This document shows, one piece after another, positions 1-8,200 of a stretch of 64,000 nt of DNA (positions are counted from its first letter, which is position 1; each line of letters begins with the position of its first letter). The notes beneath the pieces were generated by a model, which saw only the letters and a program-made list of their open reading frames with translations, did not search any database and had not been told where the DNA came from. This DNA is from an uncultured Coriobacteriaceae bacterium (GTDB taxonomy: Bacteria; Actinomycetota; Coriobacteriia; Coriobacteriales; Coriobacteriaceae), in NCBI GenBank assembly GCA_944320725.1, contig CALUIM010000011.1, positions 1 to 64,000 of the forward strand, read 5' to 3'. Both the position numbers and the translations under genes were made by a program.

Positions 1-1
1 T

Positions 2-151
2 GCCATCATCGCTATCTTCGTCGGCGCACTCGTAAGCGTTGAAGCGATGGCAGCAGCAGCCGCCACGCTCGTGTTCCTCTCGGTAGCCCTGCTCGCAGTC
101 AAGCTGTCCTACAAAATCAGCCTGGCAAGCGATACCGACGACGTGGAATAG
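2..151 (+). CDS. C-terminal fragment of a membrane protein (cut by window start)
   Basis: An open frame enters from the left edge and ends at TAG (149-151). The 49 visible residues are almost wholly hydrophobic (stretches such as IIAIFVGALV and ATLVFLSVALLAV) followed by a short polar tail ending DTDDVE, so this is the last one or two membrane helices of an integral membrane protein with a short hydrophilic C-terminus. Too little is present to assign a family. A 12-bp hairpin about 40 bases downstream probably ends its transcript. Confidence 0.6.
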   Translation, partial: AIIAIFVGALVSVEAMAAAAATLVFLSVALLAVKLSYKISLASDTDDVE

Positions 152-193
152 CATGCAACATGACCCCAGAAGTTTTAATACCCGAGATCTGAA

Positions 194-229
194 AAGGTGG
201 CGCCGAGCAAACGCACCCGGCGTCACCTT
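194..229 (+). terminator. Hairpin downstream of the first membrane protein gene
   Basis: AAGGTGGCGCCG (194-205) pairs with CGGCGTCACCTT (218-229): 12 pairs with one G-U wobble and a 12-base loop. It sits 43 bases after the stop codon and has no clear U-tract, so it is a probable but not classical intrinsic terminator. Confidence 0.45.
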
Positions 230-245
230 CTCACGAGTGATAATT

Positions 246-260
246 TGGTGTCTGACACCA
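246..260. repeat. Perfect palindrome TGGTGTC-T-GACACCA
   Basis: A 7+1+7 palindrome lies 5 bases beyond the stop of the hydrolase gene that ends at 266. From memory, this GGTGTC/GACACC type recurs as a short intergenic palindrome in many bacterial genomes. It may act as a weak terminator or a REP-like unit. It has the same general layout as the TGTCCC palindrome beside dnaE at 5195-5211. Confidence 0.5.
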
Positions 261-265
261 TTTTA

Positions 266-1768
266 TCATGAGGGGAAGACGGCGTTGAGCTTTGAGGCGA
301 TGACGTCGAGCTCGTCCGCACATGCCCTGAACGCAGCGCCCGCCTGGGAATCGCGCGTGCGCGCCCGTTCGAACATGGTATGCACCTGATCCACCGTAGT
401 GCCCGCGACGTCGATAACCTTGCGCCAGTATGTTTCCATATCGCTTCGATGCGCCTCGACGTTCATCCCGCCGAACAGCCCTTCGAGGCGGTACCACACA
501 TCCCACCTCGTAACATCCCAGAACGGCTCATCGCTCACCTGCTGGGCGATGCCGGCAATCTCCGCCTCGCGCTCCTCAGAGAAGTCACGCACCGTGTTGG
601 AACTCACGAAGTACGCGGGATGGGGATTGTCCTCACCCTGCAGAACGTGCTGGGCGCAGAGAGATCCAACAACATATGCGAAGAGCGCCCAGGTACCGCC
701 ATAGCGGGCAAGATGAGCAAGCGCCTCGTTCACGAGCGGCCAGGTCTCAAGCGCTGAGATTAAGATCGCTGTTCCACCTGGAGCATAGGCCTCCGCTTCA
801 GAAATGATGGTAATAATATCAGTGCGTTTATCCCCAAGAAACGCATCTGTCAGATAGCCCAAATAGGTAGACGCCACCATCATGTCTTCTTCCGAGACGT
901 TCTCAAGCAGGTGGTCGACCAAGCTCGAGACGAGTCCGCCGAAGACCCCGCGCTCAACGTCTTCCTCGAGCGAAAGGGTCATATCGTCACCGAACAACAC
1001 CGCCATGGCATGGTTGCGAAGCGGGTTAAGCCCCAATCGTTCCGCAGGGACGTAGTACGTCGTCCCCGCAACGGAAGACAATAACGCGCTCACGTAGTCG
1101 TCCTGTGCGTTGATGGCCATGATCCTATCCCTGTTCCGTGCGATCTCCTCGGCGTAGAGGTCGAGGAAGTTGGGGCCGAACCCCTGGCCATCAAAGGCAA
1201 CGCACCTATCCACGAGACCATCGAGCTGGATCGTGGCATACATGGCCTTGTTCGCTCCCTTGGAGTGGCCGCTCACGGTGATCGTCCCGCCGTAGCGCTC
1301 GCTGATGTAGCTCACATATGCCGCCGCCTCGATCTGATCTTGCGTATCAGTCTCGTACACACCCGCAAGGTTATCGGGCCACTCGCTCGAACCGGTGCCG
1401 CGAAAGACGATATAGGTATTTTCGCCCGCAATAAAGGTCACCGCAAGCGACCCGTCAGTCGTGTCATGGTAGACATCTGCGACGGTAAGCTCGCAGATGC
1501 GCTCGTTATCCTGCACCTCGTCGAGCGCGCGCTGCCATTCGTCCGCACGCGTATAGCCATCGTCCAGCTCGCTACCTGTCCCCGTGACCTCAACACCTGC
1601 GAGGAGCTCACCGAGCGGGATACCTCCCTCTTGTTCACCAACAGTCTCTTCCGACCAGACCTCGTCGGACTCCCCGTTCTCTTTGACCCGATCGCTCTCT
1701 ATGAGCGCGCTGCCGTCCGCGTATAGCAGCTGGTTGAGAACGGCCAGCTCCTGCTTAGTGAGTTCCAT
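266..1768 (-). CDS. DUF2974-like alpha/beta hydrolase (lipase-fold), candidate type VII secretion effector
   Basis: 500 aa. The N-terminal half has a class-3-lipase-type fold signature: VFRGTGSSEW (about 121-130), then the nucleophile elbow VSGHSKGAN with Ser169. Asp223/224 in AQDDYVS and His253 in RNHAM are plausible triad partners. The GHSKGxN motif is typical of DUF2974/Mbeg1-like proteins. Residues about 330-500 are helical and polar, ending in FRACADELDVIASKLN, and look like a separate all-helical domain. No signal peptide is seen. It is the last gene of a five-gene minus-strand unit after a lipoprotein gene and three small helical-protein genes, with a 12-base gap to the lipoprotein gene. 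Lipase module first and helical module last, with small helical partners and a lipoprotein beside it, matches what I recall of S. aureus TslA, a type VII secreted lipase. The hydrolase call is firm; the secretion role is inferred. Confidence 0.75.
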   Translation of the reverse strand: MELTKQELAVLNQLLYADGSALIESDRVKENGESDEVWSEETVGEQEGGIPLGELLAGVEVTGTGSELDDGYTRADEWQRALDEVQDNERICELTVADVYHDTTDGSLAVTFIAGENTYIVFRGTGSSEWPDNLAGVYETDTQDQIEAAAYVSYISERYGGTITVSGHSKGANKAMYATIQLDGLVDRCVAFDGQGFGPNFLDLYAEEIARNRDRIMAINAQDDYVSALLSSVAGTTYYVPAERLGLNPLRNHAMAVLFGDDMTLSLEEDVERGVFGGLVSSLVDHLLENVSEEDMMVASTYLGYLTDAFLGDKRTDIITIISEAEAYAPGGTAILISALETWPLVNEALAHLARYGGTWALFAYVVGSLCAQHVLQGEDNPHPAYFVSSNTVRDFSEEREAEIAGIAQQVSDEPFWDVTRWDVWYRLEGLFGGMNVEAHRSDMETYWRKVIDVAGTTVDQVHTMFERARTRDSQAGAAFRACADELDVIASKLNAVFPS

Positions 1769-1780
1769 CGTTCATCCCAT

Positions 1781-2806
1781 CTACGCCTCGCCGCGCTGCC
1801 TATCCCCTTCGTACTCGAGATTCCTCGTCGACGCCTCGATGACCCACTTCACGAGGGGGCCCTCCTCCGTCGAGGCGTATTCTGCCGCCTCGCCGTAGTC
1901 TCCCGACATCTCGTGCGAGCCCTCCCAGGACGGGTTGTCGGCTATCACCACGGCGAACACCAGGCTGACGTCGTCGAAGCCGCGCGACCCCAGCGCATCG
2001 AGGGTCGCGTCGAAGGCATCCCGGTAGGCGGCCTCGTCCGGCGGCTCGGCGGGCGGGCGGCCGTCGAAGTAGACGCTCAAGTTCACGGCGTAGCACGGGG
2101 TGAGCTCCTCGATGGGGGCATCGACGTCGTACGTCCACCCGGCCTCCTCGTTGCGGCAGTTGGCCCGCACCGCGCCGTACGCCTGCTCCGAGACGCCGTG
2201 CGCCTCCGCCGCGGCGCGGTAGTCCGCGCGGAGCGCGTCCCAGCAGAAGCTCCTCATCTCGGGCGTGCGGGCAATACTGAAGTATGAGTCGGAGATGGAG
2301 ACCCCCTCGTACTGCAGGTACTCCTCGAAGTGCAGGGTTGCCGAGCAAGATGACACCCCCCGGGGGTCGTCCTGGACATCGAACTCATAGCCAAGGTAAG
2401 ACGGCTCGCCGGGGAAGAGGGCCACGTCGCCGTAATACGGCCCGCCGGTGACCGTGAAAGCCGCGCCGTAGTGCTCGGCCATCCGCTCAGCGAGGAAGCA
2501 CCCGGCCATCGTCCGCTCGAAGAGATAACCGTACAGGCGCTCCGGCCAGCGCCGGGTCCTCACAAGCTCGTCATACACATGGAGCGCATCCTCTTCCCGG
2601 CAAACGACGTGCGCCACCGCGAGCTGCTCGTCGGTGATGGGGTCGTCCTTGCTCACGCCCATGGCATCCCAAATCATGACGGCGCCCCCATCGCCCTGCC
2701 CCGGCGAGCAGCCGCAGCCGACGAGCGAGACGCATGTCGCGAGCGCGCCTGCGACGACCGCGCGGCGGGAGACCGGGACGCGGGCGCTGTCGCCTCCCAC
2801 GCTCAT
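1781..2806 (-). CDS. Lipoprotein of unknown function, candidate immunity protein
   Basis: 341 aa from the ATG at 2806. That ATG overlaps the TGA of the preceding gene as ATGA, which implies translational coupling and favours this start over the longer open frame. The N-terminus has a twin-arginine-like SRR, a hydrophobic stretch and a lipobox, LVGCGC, so the mature protein should be membrane-anchored outside the cytoplasm. The rest is acidic and rich in aromatic residues, and I recognise no named domain. Its place directly before the hydrolase gene suggests it may neutralise the hydrolase at the cell surface. That role comes from context only. Confidence 0.7.
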   Translation of the reverse strand: MSVGGDSARVPVSRRAVVAGALATCVSLVGCGCSPGQGDGGAVMIWDAMGVSKDDPITDEQLAVAHVVCREEDALHVYDELVRTRRWPERLYGYLFERTMAGCFLAERMAEHYGAAFTVTGGPYYGDVALFPGEPSYLGYEFDVQDDPRGVSSCSATLHFEEYLQYEGVSISDSYFSIARTPEMRSFCWDALRADYRAAAEAHGVSEQAYGAVRANCRNEEAGWTYDVDAPIEELTPCYAVNLSVYFDGRPPAEPPDEAAYRDAFDATLDALGSRGFDDVSLVFAVVIADNPSWEGSHEMSGDYGEAAEYASTEEGPLVKWVIEASTRNLEYEGDRQRGEA

Positions 2807-3093
2807 AGGGCGCCCGCCAGGAAGCGATCGGCCTCGTCGAACGTCGATGATCCCCAGTCCACGGCGGCTTCCGTCCGTCCTATGACCCCGGCGAGCGCAA
2901 CGGCGACGGTCCGCAAGGAATCGGCGAGCTCGGCCATGGCCGAGCAGGCGTTCCCCTCGCTCGTGGAAAAAGAGACGCGCGCCTCGCTTGCGCAATCCTC
3001 CGCGAGCTGTCTAAGCGTCTTCAACTCTGCCTGACAGTCCTCGATGGTCGAAAAATCAACGGTAATCTCTGAGGAAAATGTGGCATTCCCCAT
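2803..3093 (-). CDS. WXG100-like small helical protein
   Basis: 96 aa, predicted all-alpha, with two helical stretches around residues 14-35 and 45-70. It has no signal peptide. A WGSSTFDEADRFL segment near the C-terminus recalls the aromatic-xxx-acidic tail seen in some type VII (Esx) substrates, but the canonical central WxG turn is not obvious. It lies between a second small helical protein and the lipoprotein gene and shares ATGA with the latter. The best reading is an Esx-like secretion partner or co-secreted protein for the downstream hydrolase. Family membership is uncertain. Confidence 0.6.
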   Translation of the reverse strand: MGNATFSSEITVDFSTIEDCQAELKTLRQLAEDCASEARVSFSTSEGNACSAMAELADSLRTVAVALAGVIGRTEAAVDWGSSTFDEADRFLAGAL

Positions 3094-3110
3094 GGCCTAT
3101 CCCCTTCGCG

Positions 3111-3386
3111 CTAATAAATGTCTTGGTCGATATCGTCAAGGTCCTTGAGAAACTCCTGAAGGCTCGTCTCGACCCGCTCGATGACCTGGGCAGCGCTTTG
3201 GACTTCTGAGCTCACGAGGCTCCCTTTCTCCTCCAAGGGGGTGCTCATCGAGGCGCTCTTGAAACCGTTTTCCGCCAGGGCCTCCATACACGCCTCGTAG
3301 CGCTCGGCGATGGTGCCGAGCGTGATCGCGACCGTCCTGAGCTTCGAGACGCTGGTGGCGAATTCAGCTTCCGCGATGACCGCCAT
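3111..3386 (-). CDS. Small helical protein, DUF5344/YwqI-like
   Basis: 91 aa from the ATG at 3386, which lies 5 bases past the stop of the coiled-coil gene upstream. Longer readings of the frame run into that gene. The sequence is amphipathic helix throughout (for example VSKLRTVAITLGTIAERYEA), with an acidic C-terminus, LKDLDDIDQDIY. Size, helicity and position right after a 154-aa coiled-coil protein match the YwqH (DUF5082)-YwqI (DUF5344) pair that precedes LXG toxins in Bacillus. I cannot confirm the family from sequence alone. Confidence 0.6.
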   Translation of the reverse strand: MAVIAEAEFATSVSKLRTVAITLGTIAERYEACMEALAENGFKSASMSTPLEEKGSLVSSEVQSAAQVIERVETSLQEFLKDLDDIDQDIY

Positions 3387-3391
3387 GTCGC

Positions 3392-3856
3392 TCACTCTCC
3401 CTCTGCCCTCAGCCGCGCGGCGCGCTCCCTCGCCCGCCGCTGCTCGAGTTCGAGCGCGCGGATGCACGCTTGGGCGTCCCTGATCCTTCCCTCCAAGATG
3501 CCGATGCGCCGCTTGAGTTCCTGGATCTCCTCGAGGTCGCGTTCCCGAGCCCGCCCAATCTCCGCGCGCACGCCCGCATAGCCTTCGTCGAATTGAGCCA
3601 TGACCTGGGAGATATTACGATTGAGCGCCTCTGAACAGCTTTGCACCGCGCGAACGTTCGGCACCGCCTGCAGGCGGTAAACGAGCGTGCGCTTCTGCTG
3701 GAGCGCGTCCTCGCGCGAGGCCAACTCGCGCACCATCGCGGCGTCGAAATCATCCAGGCCGTCGAGCGCCCGCTCGAGCTGGGCAATGCGGGCGCGCGCA
3801 TCTTCAATTTGCCTGCTGTAGTCGGCGATCTGAGCCCGGTACGAAGCTATGGACAT
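3392..3856 (-). CDS. Coiled-coil protein, DUF5082/YwqH-like
   Basis: 154 aa from the ATG at 3856, preceded by a G-rich ribosome-binding site (GGGGTGGGGC). Residues 1-50 and 100-154 are strong heptad-type coiled coils (RQIEDARARIAQLERAL; LKRRIGILEGRIRDAQ), with a less regular middle. There is no signal peptide or membrane segment. It is the first gene of the five-gene cassette. Such proteins head LXG/type VII effector cassettes in Firmicutes and act as cytoplasmic partners of the effector. The function here is inferred from that layout. Confidence 0.6.
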   Translation of the reverse strand: MSIASYRAQIADYSRQIEDARARIAQLERALDGLDDFDAAMVRELASREDALQQKRTLVYRLQAVPNVRAVQSCSEALNRNISQVMAQFDEGYAGVRAEIGRARERDLEEIQELKRRIGILEGRIRDAQACIRALELEQRRARERAARLRAEGE

Positions 3857-4093
3857 GCCCCACCCCCGCGTCGGCATGGCACTTATCCGTACCACTGTAG
3901 TCCCACGGCGGCGGGCGGGTGCGACGGATTCGGCGAAACGAGAAACCCTGACGCCAGGTTTACAGACTCTTTTCATCGCCGTGACGTTTGCGTACTCAGG
4001 AGCAGCACGCATACCGAACTAAAACATGATACGTGCGCTCTCTCTGAACGTGCCACAGCGGAGGATACCGCCACCCGGAGACTGCTCAGCCTG

Positions 4094-4891
4094 TCACGGC
4101 CTCATGGACACCCGCGAGGAATCGTAGGCGACTACGTCGCCGTTCGGGAGCTCCACGAGCGCGCGACCCCATACATCGACGCCCTCGAGCGTGCCGTTCT
4201 CCGAAATCTTGCCGTCGGGCGAGCTCACATGCACGCCCGTTCCCTTGTATGCCAAAAGCTCGTTGTACGCCGCTTTGATACCGGTAAGCGGCGCCGCCGA
4301 GGCACCCGCCGCCTCGATGCCCTCCGTCCAAAGCTCGATGGCGTCGAGCACCGAATCGCGAATCATCGCAGCGAGCTCGTCGAGCGGCGGTATGACGCGG
4401 TCATCGGGCAGACAATCGGCGAGCCCCGCGATGGGAAGCGCCGCGGGATCGCGCCAGTCCATCTTGATCGCCTCGATATTGAGACCCAAGCCGAACACGA
4501 CGTTCGTCTCGCCTGAGACGCGGCTCAACTCCACGAGGATGCCGCCGAGCTTTCCCCGCTCGCATACGACGTCGTTCGGCCACTTGAGCTTGATGTCGTT
4601 GCAACCCAGAGTCTCGAGCGCATTCACCACGCCGAGGCCGCATGCGACGGGTATGCCCGGAAGCACACGATCGGGCACGTGCGGCTTGAGGAGCACCGAG
4701 AGATAGAGGCCGCCTTCGGGGGACGTCCAGCCATGCGAGCGTCTACCGCGGCCGGCGTGCTGCAGGCGCGCGCGGAGCGCGGTGCCCTGGGGCGCACCTT
4801 CGCGAGCGCGCTTCATGAGCTCTTCGTTCGTGGAATCCACTTCATCGAGCACGATGATCGTTCCGTGCTCATTCGCATGCGCCTCAGCCAT
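4094..4891 (-). CDS. birA: Biotin--[acetyl-CoA carboxylase] ligase (BirA, catalytic-only type)
   Basis: 265 aa. It activates biotin as biotinyl-AMP and attaches it to a carrier-protein lysine. Diagnostic motifs are DEVDSTNEEL near the N-terminus, the biotinyl-AMP loop GRGRRSHGW, and KWPNDV followed by KLGGILVE. It begins directly with the catalytic domain, so the N-terminal winged-helix repressor domain of E. coli BirA is absent and it should not bind DNA (class I). The start is set by AGGAGAG upstream. A structured stem-loop lies at 4916-4980 in its leader. Confidence 0.93.
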   Translation of the reverse strand: MAEAHANEHGTIIVLDEVDSTNEELMKRAREGAPQGTALRARLQHAGRGRRSHGWTSPEGGLYLSVLLKPHVPDRVLPGIPVACGLGVVNALETLGCNDIKLKWPNDVVCERGKLGGILVELSRVSGETNVVFGLGLNIEAIKMDWRDPAALPIAGLADCLPDDRVIPPLDELAAMIRDSVLDAIELWTEGIEAAGASAAPLTGIKAAYNELLAYKGTGVHVSSPDGKISENGTLEGVDVWGRALVELPNGDVVAYDSSRVSMRP

Positions 4892-4915
4892 GGTGCTCTC
4901 CTATACGCTCATTGT

Positions 4916-4980
4916 GGTAGATCGTATCAACGCCGAGGGACTGCTTCGGTTAAGCCCTCGGCGATTTTGCGTATTCTACC
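4916..4980 (-). promoter_or_regulatory. Nested stem-loop in the birA leader
   Basis: The outer arms GGTAGA (4916-4921) and TCTACC (4975-4980) enclose a perfect 9-bp stem, CGCCGAGGG (4931-4939) with CCCTCGGCG (4955-4963), over a 15-base loop. It lies 25 bases upstream of the birA start codon. It could be the dnaE terminator (no good U-tract), an attenuator, or a structured 5' leader of birA. I checked it as a tRNA and it does not fold as one. Confidence 0.4.
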
Positions 4981-5194
4981 CATCGCGTCGACATCGAACC
5001 GTCTGTGCTCGTCTCGAAACGCGCACGCAATGGCTGCTTCCGGTAAACGTGCCAGAAACGGACGTAAACGGCAGGGTTAGCTGGAGTATGCTCCGTACAG
5101 CCTCTGTATCGGCCATCTCAAAAGATTGGATGGGAGCGCGTCACGCCCACGTCCCCAACCAACCCTTACCTGTCCCAATGTCCCAAAATGCACC

Positions 5195-5211
5195 TGTCCC
5201 TTTTTGGGACA
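5195..5211. repeat. Palindrome TGTCCCTTTTTGGGACA next to the dnaE stop
   Basis: A 6+5+6 palindrome lies 5 bases past the dnaE stop. A degenerate copy of the TGTCCC half-site lies just left of it (5171-5176). The CACCTGTCCC...GGGACA form resembles a short intergenic palindrome I recall as widespread in bacterial genomes. It may function as the dnaE terminator. Confidence 0.5.
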
Positions 5212-5216
5212 CGGAA

Positions 5217-8200
5217 TCAGATCACGGTGACGCGGCCGCGCTCGCCTACGAGGGCTTTCGCCTCGGCGATGAGCGGGATCGAGCGGGCGTTCACGCGCGT
5301 GGGGATCTCGGCGCGCATGGTCTGGCCGTCCGCCTGCTCCACGAAGAGCTCGACGCGGTCGCCGCCGGGATTGCTCGAAAGCAGGGCGGCCAGGCGCGCC
5401 ATACTCCCCTGGCTGAAGCGAGAGCTGGGAATCATAATCTCGAAGATCTTCGGGCGATTCGTCTCCTCGTTCAGTTCGAGCGGGAGCACTTCCTGCGCGA
5501 TGATCTGGTCGCCGCGGTCGCTCCGTTCGATCTTGCCATGTACGCGGATGAATGCATCGGAAAGCACCGCACCGGTCTCGGGGTCGGTCTCGCCGCGCAG
5601 GTACTGCTCGCACTCCTTGTACGTCTTGGGGAAGATGACGATCGTCGCCTCGCCTTCCATGTCCTCGAGCGTCACGATCGCCATGGGGTCGCCGTTCTTC
5701 GTCACGCGCTTGGACACAGCCGAGACCATGCCCGCGAACCAGAACTGCTTGCCCTCGGGAATCTCGACGTTCACCGTCTCGCCGTTGGCGATCTCCTGTT
5801 CCACGCCCGTATCGATCTGTGCCAGGGAGTATTCGCGCGCCTTGCTGAGCGCGTACTCGTACGGGCGCAGCGGGTGGTCGGAGACGTAGATGCCGAGCAC
5901 CTCGCGCTCCGCCTGGAGCTTCATGTGGCGATCCCATTCCTGGCCGTCCGGCTCGGGCACCGTGACCTCGAAGCCGGAGCCCGCGACATCGCCCAGGATA
6001 TCGAAGAACGAGACCTGTCCCGTGGAGCGCTCCTTCTGCCGCTTCGCCGCGGCGTCGATGATGTTCTCGGGATTCTCCTTGTCGACGAAGCCCATGAGCT
6101 GGCGACGCGGATACCCGGTCGAGTCGAACGCGCCCGCCTTGATGAGCGCCTCGATGACACGACGGTTCGCCTGGCTCGAATCGACGCGGTCGACGAAATC
6201 GTGCAGGTTCTTGAACGCTCCCCCACGCCGGCGCTCGGCGATGATGGCATCGGCCACGCCTTCACCCACGCCGCGGATGCCCGCGAGGCCGAAGCGCACG
6301 CCCTCCGCCGTCGCCGTGAACTCACGGCCGGACTCGTTCACATCGGGCGGGAGCACCGGGATGCCGTCGTGGCGACAAGCGGATACGTAGTGCGTGATCT
6401 TCTCGGTCTTGCCGGTATAGCTCGTAAGCACGGCCGCCATGTACTCATGCGGATAGTGCGCCTTGAGCCAGGCCGTCTGCATGACGAGAATCGCGTAGCC
6501 CGCCGAGTGCGATTTGTTGAACGCGTAGGACGCGAACTCGAGAACGTCGTCCCAGATGCGCTGCGCGGTCTTGCGCTCGTAGCCGTTGCGTTCCGCACCG
6601 TTCATCCAATGGTCGTAGATGGTCTCCTCACGGCCGTCCTCCCACGGAAAGACCTGCTCGGTGAGCATCTTGATCTTCTTTTTCGCCACGGGCTTGCGGA
6701 TACGACTGTCGGACTCGCCCTTGGAGAAGCCACACATCTCGACGGAGATGTTCATAACCTGCTCCTGGTAGACCATGGTGCCATAGGTCTCGCCGAGGAT
6801 ATCGTCGAGGCGCGGGTCGTAGGAGACGGCGGGCTCCTTGCCGTTCATGCGGTTGATGTAGCTCGCCACCATGCCGGCGCCCAAAGGACCGGGGCGGTAG
6901 AGCGCGATGAGAGCGACCACGTGCTTGTACTCAGTGGGCTTCATGTTCTTGATCGTCGCCGTCATGCCGGCAGACTCGATCTGGAAGACGCCGGCGGTGT
7001 GGCCGGTCTGCATGAGCTTGAAGATCTCGGGATCGTCGAAGGGAATGGCGTCCACATCGATATCGATGCCGTAGTTCGCTTTGATGTTGGCCTTGGCCTT
7101 GGAGATAACCGTGAGCGTGCGCAGGCCCAAAAAGTCCATCTTCAGAAGGCCCATGTCGGCCACCGTATGGCCTTCGTACTGGGTGATCTCCACGCCGCCC
7201 TTGGTGTCGAGCTTGGTGGGCACGTGCTCGTTCACCGGGTCGCGGCAGATGAGGACCGCGCACGCGTGCACGCCCTCGCCGCGCGTGAGGCCCTCGATGG
7301 AGAGCGCAGCGTCGATGATGCGGCGCGCGTCGTCGTCCGAGCGGTATGCCTCGGCGAAATCGGGGTTGTAGTTCTCCTCGTGCCCCGGCACCTGCTCGAG
7401 TACCTGCTTGAGCTTCACCTTGGGATCCGACGAGATCATCTTCGAGAGGCGCTGGCCCACGTACACGGGATAATCGAGCACGCGCGCGGCGTCGTTGATG
7501 GCCTGCTTGGCCTTGATGGTGGAGTAGGTGATGACGTGCGTGACCTTCTCGGAGCCGTAGAGCTGGCGGACGTGCTCCACCACCTCCAGGCGACGCTCAT
7601 CGTCGAAGTCCATATCGATATCGGGCATCTCCATACGCTCAGGTGAGAGGAATCGCTCGAACATGAGGCCGTTCGAAAGCGGGTCGAACGTGGTGATGTC
7701 CATCGCGTAGGCAACGAGAGCGCCGGCGGCCGAACCACGACCGGGGCCCACGCCGATGCCGTTTTGCTTGGCCCAGCGCACGTACTCGGCCACGATGAGG
7801 AAGTACGCCGCGAAGCCCTTGTCGCAGATGACCTTGTACTCGAACTCGAAGCGCTCCTTGATGGAGACGCCATTGATGACCTGCGTCTCCCAATCCTCGC
7901 CGTAGCGCTTAGCCAGGCCCACCTCGCACTCGCGGCGGAACTGGCTCTCGTGCGTCTCGCCCGGATCGAGCAGCGGGTAGCGGGGCAGGATGATCTGGCC
8001 CCACTCGAGCTGCACGTCGCATTTCTCGGCGATCTCGACCGTGTTGTCGCAGGCCTCCGGGCAGTACGGAAAGAGCGCGCGCATCTCCTCCTCGGTCTTC
8101 ATATAGAACTCGCTGCCCTGCATGCGCATGCGGTTAGGGTCGTCGACCTTGGAGTTCATGCCGATGCACATCATGATGTCCTGCACCGGTGCGTCGTCGC

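Larger units (their letters stand above)
4892..5216. other. Intergenic region between birA and dnaE
   Basis: 325 bases with no credible gene. It holds the nested stem-loop at 4916-4980 in the birA leader and the TGTCCC palindrome just past the dnaE stop. Nothing else was recognised. Confidence 0.6.

Noticed and set aside
153..389. Small plus-strand open frame at the left end
   Set aside because: It spans a hairpin and the end of the hydrolase gene, and has no ribosome-binding site.
4916..4980. tRNA gene
   Set aside because: The stems do not give a cloverleaf, and no T-loop (GTTCRA) or CCA-proximal acceptor pairing is seen.
4782..7646. 954-codon open frame on the plus strand
   Set aside because: Antisense to dnaE. 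It has His/Val/Leu/Arg-rich composition typical of the reverse complement of a GC-biased gene and no recognisable domain.
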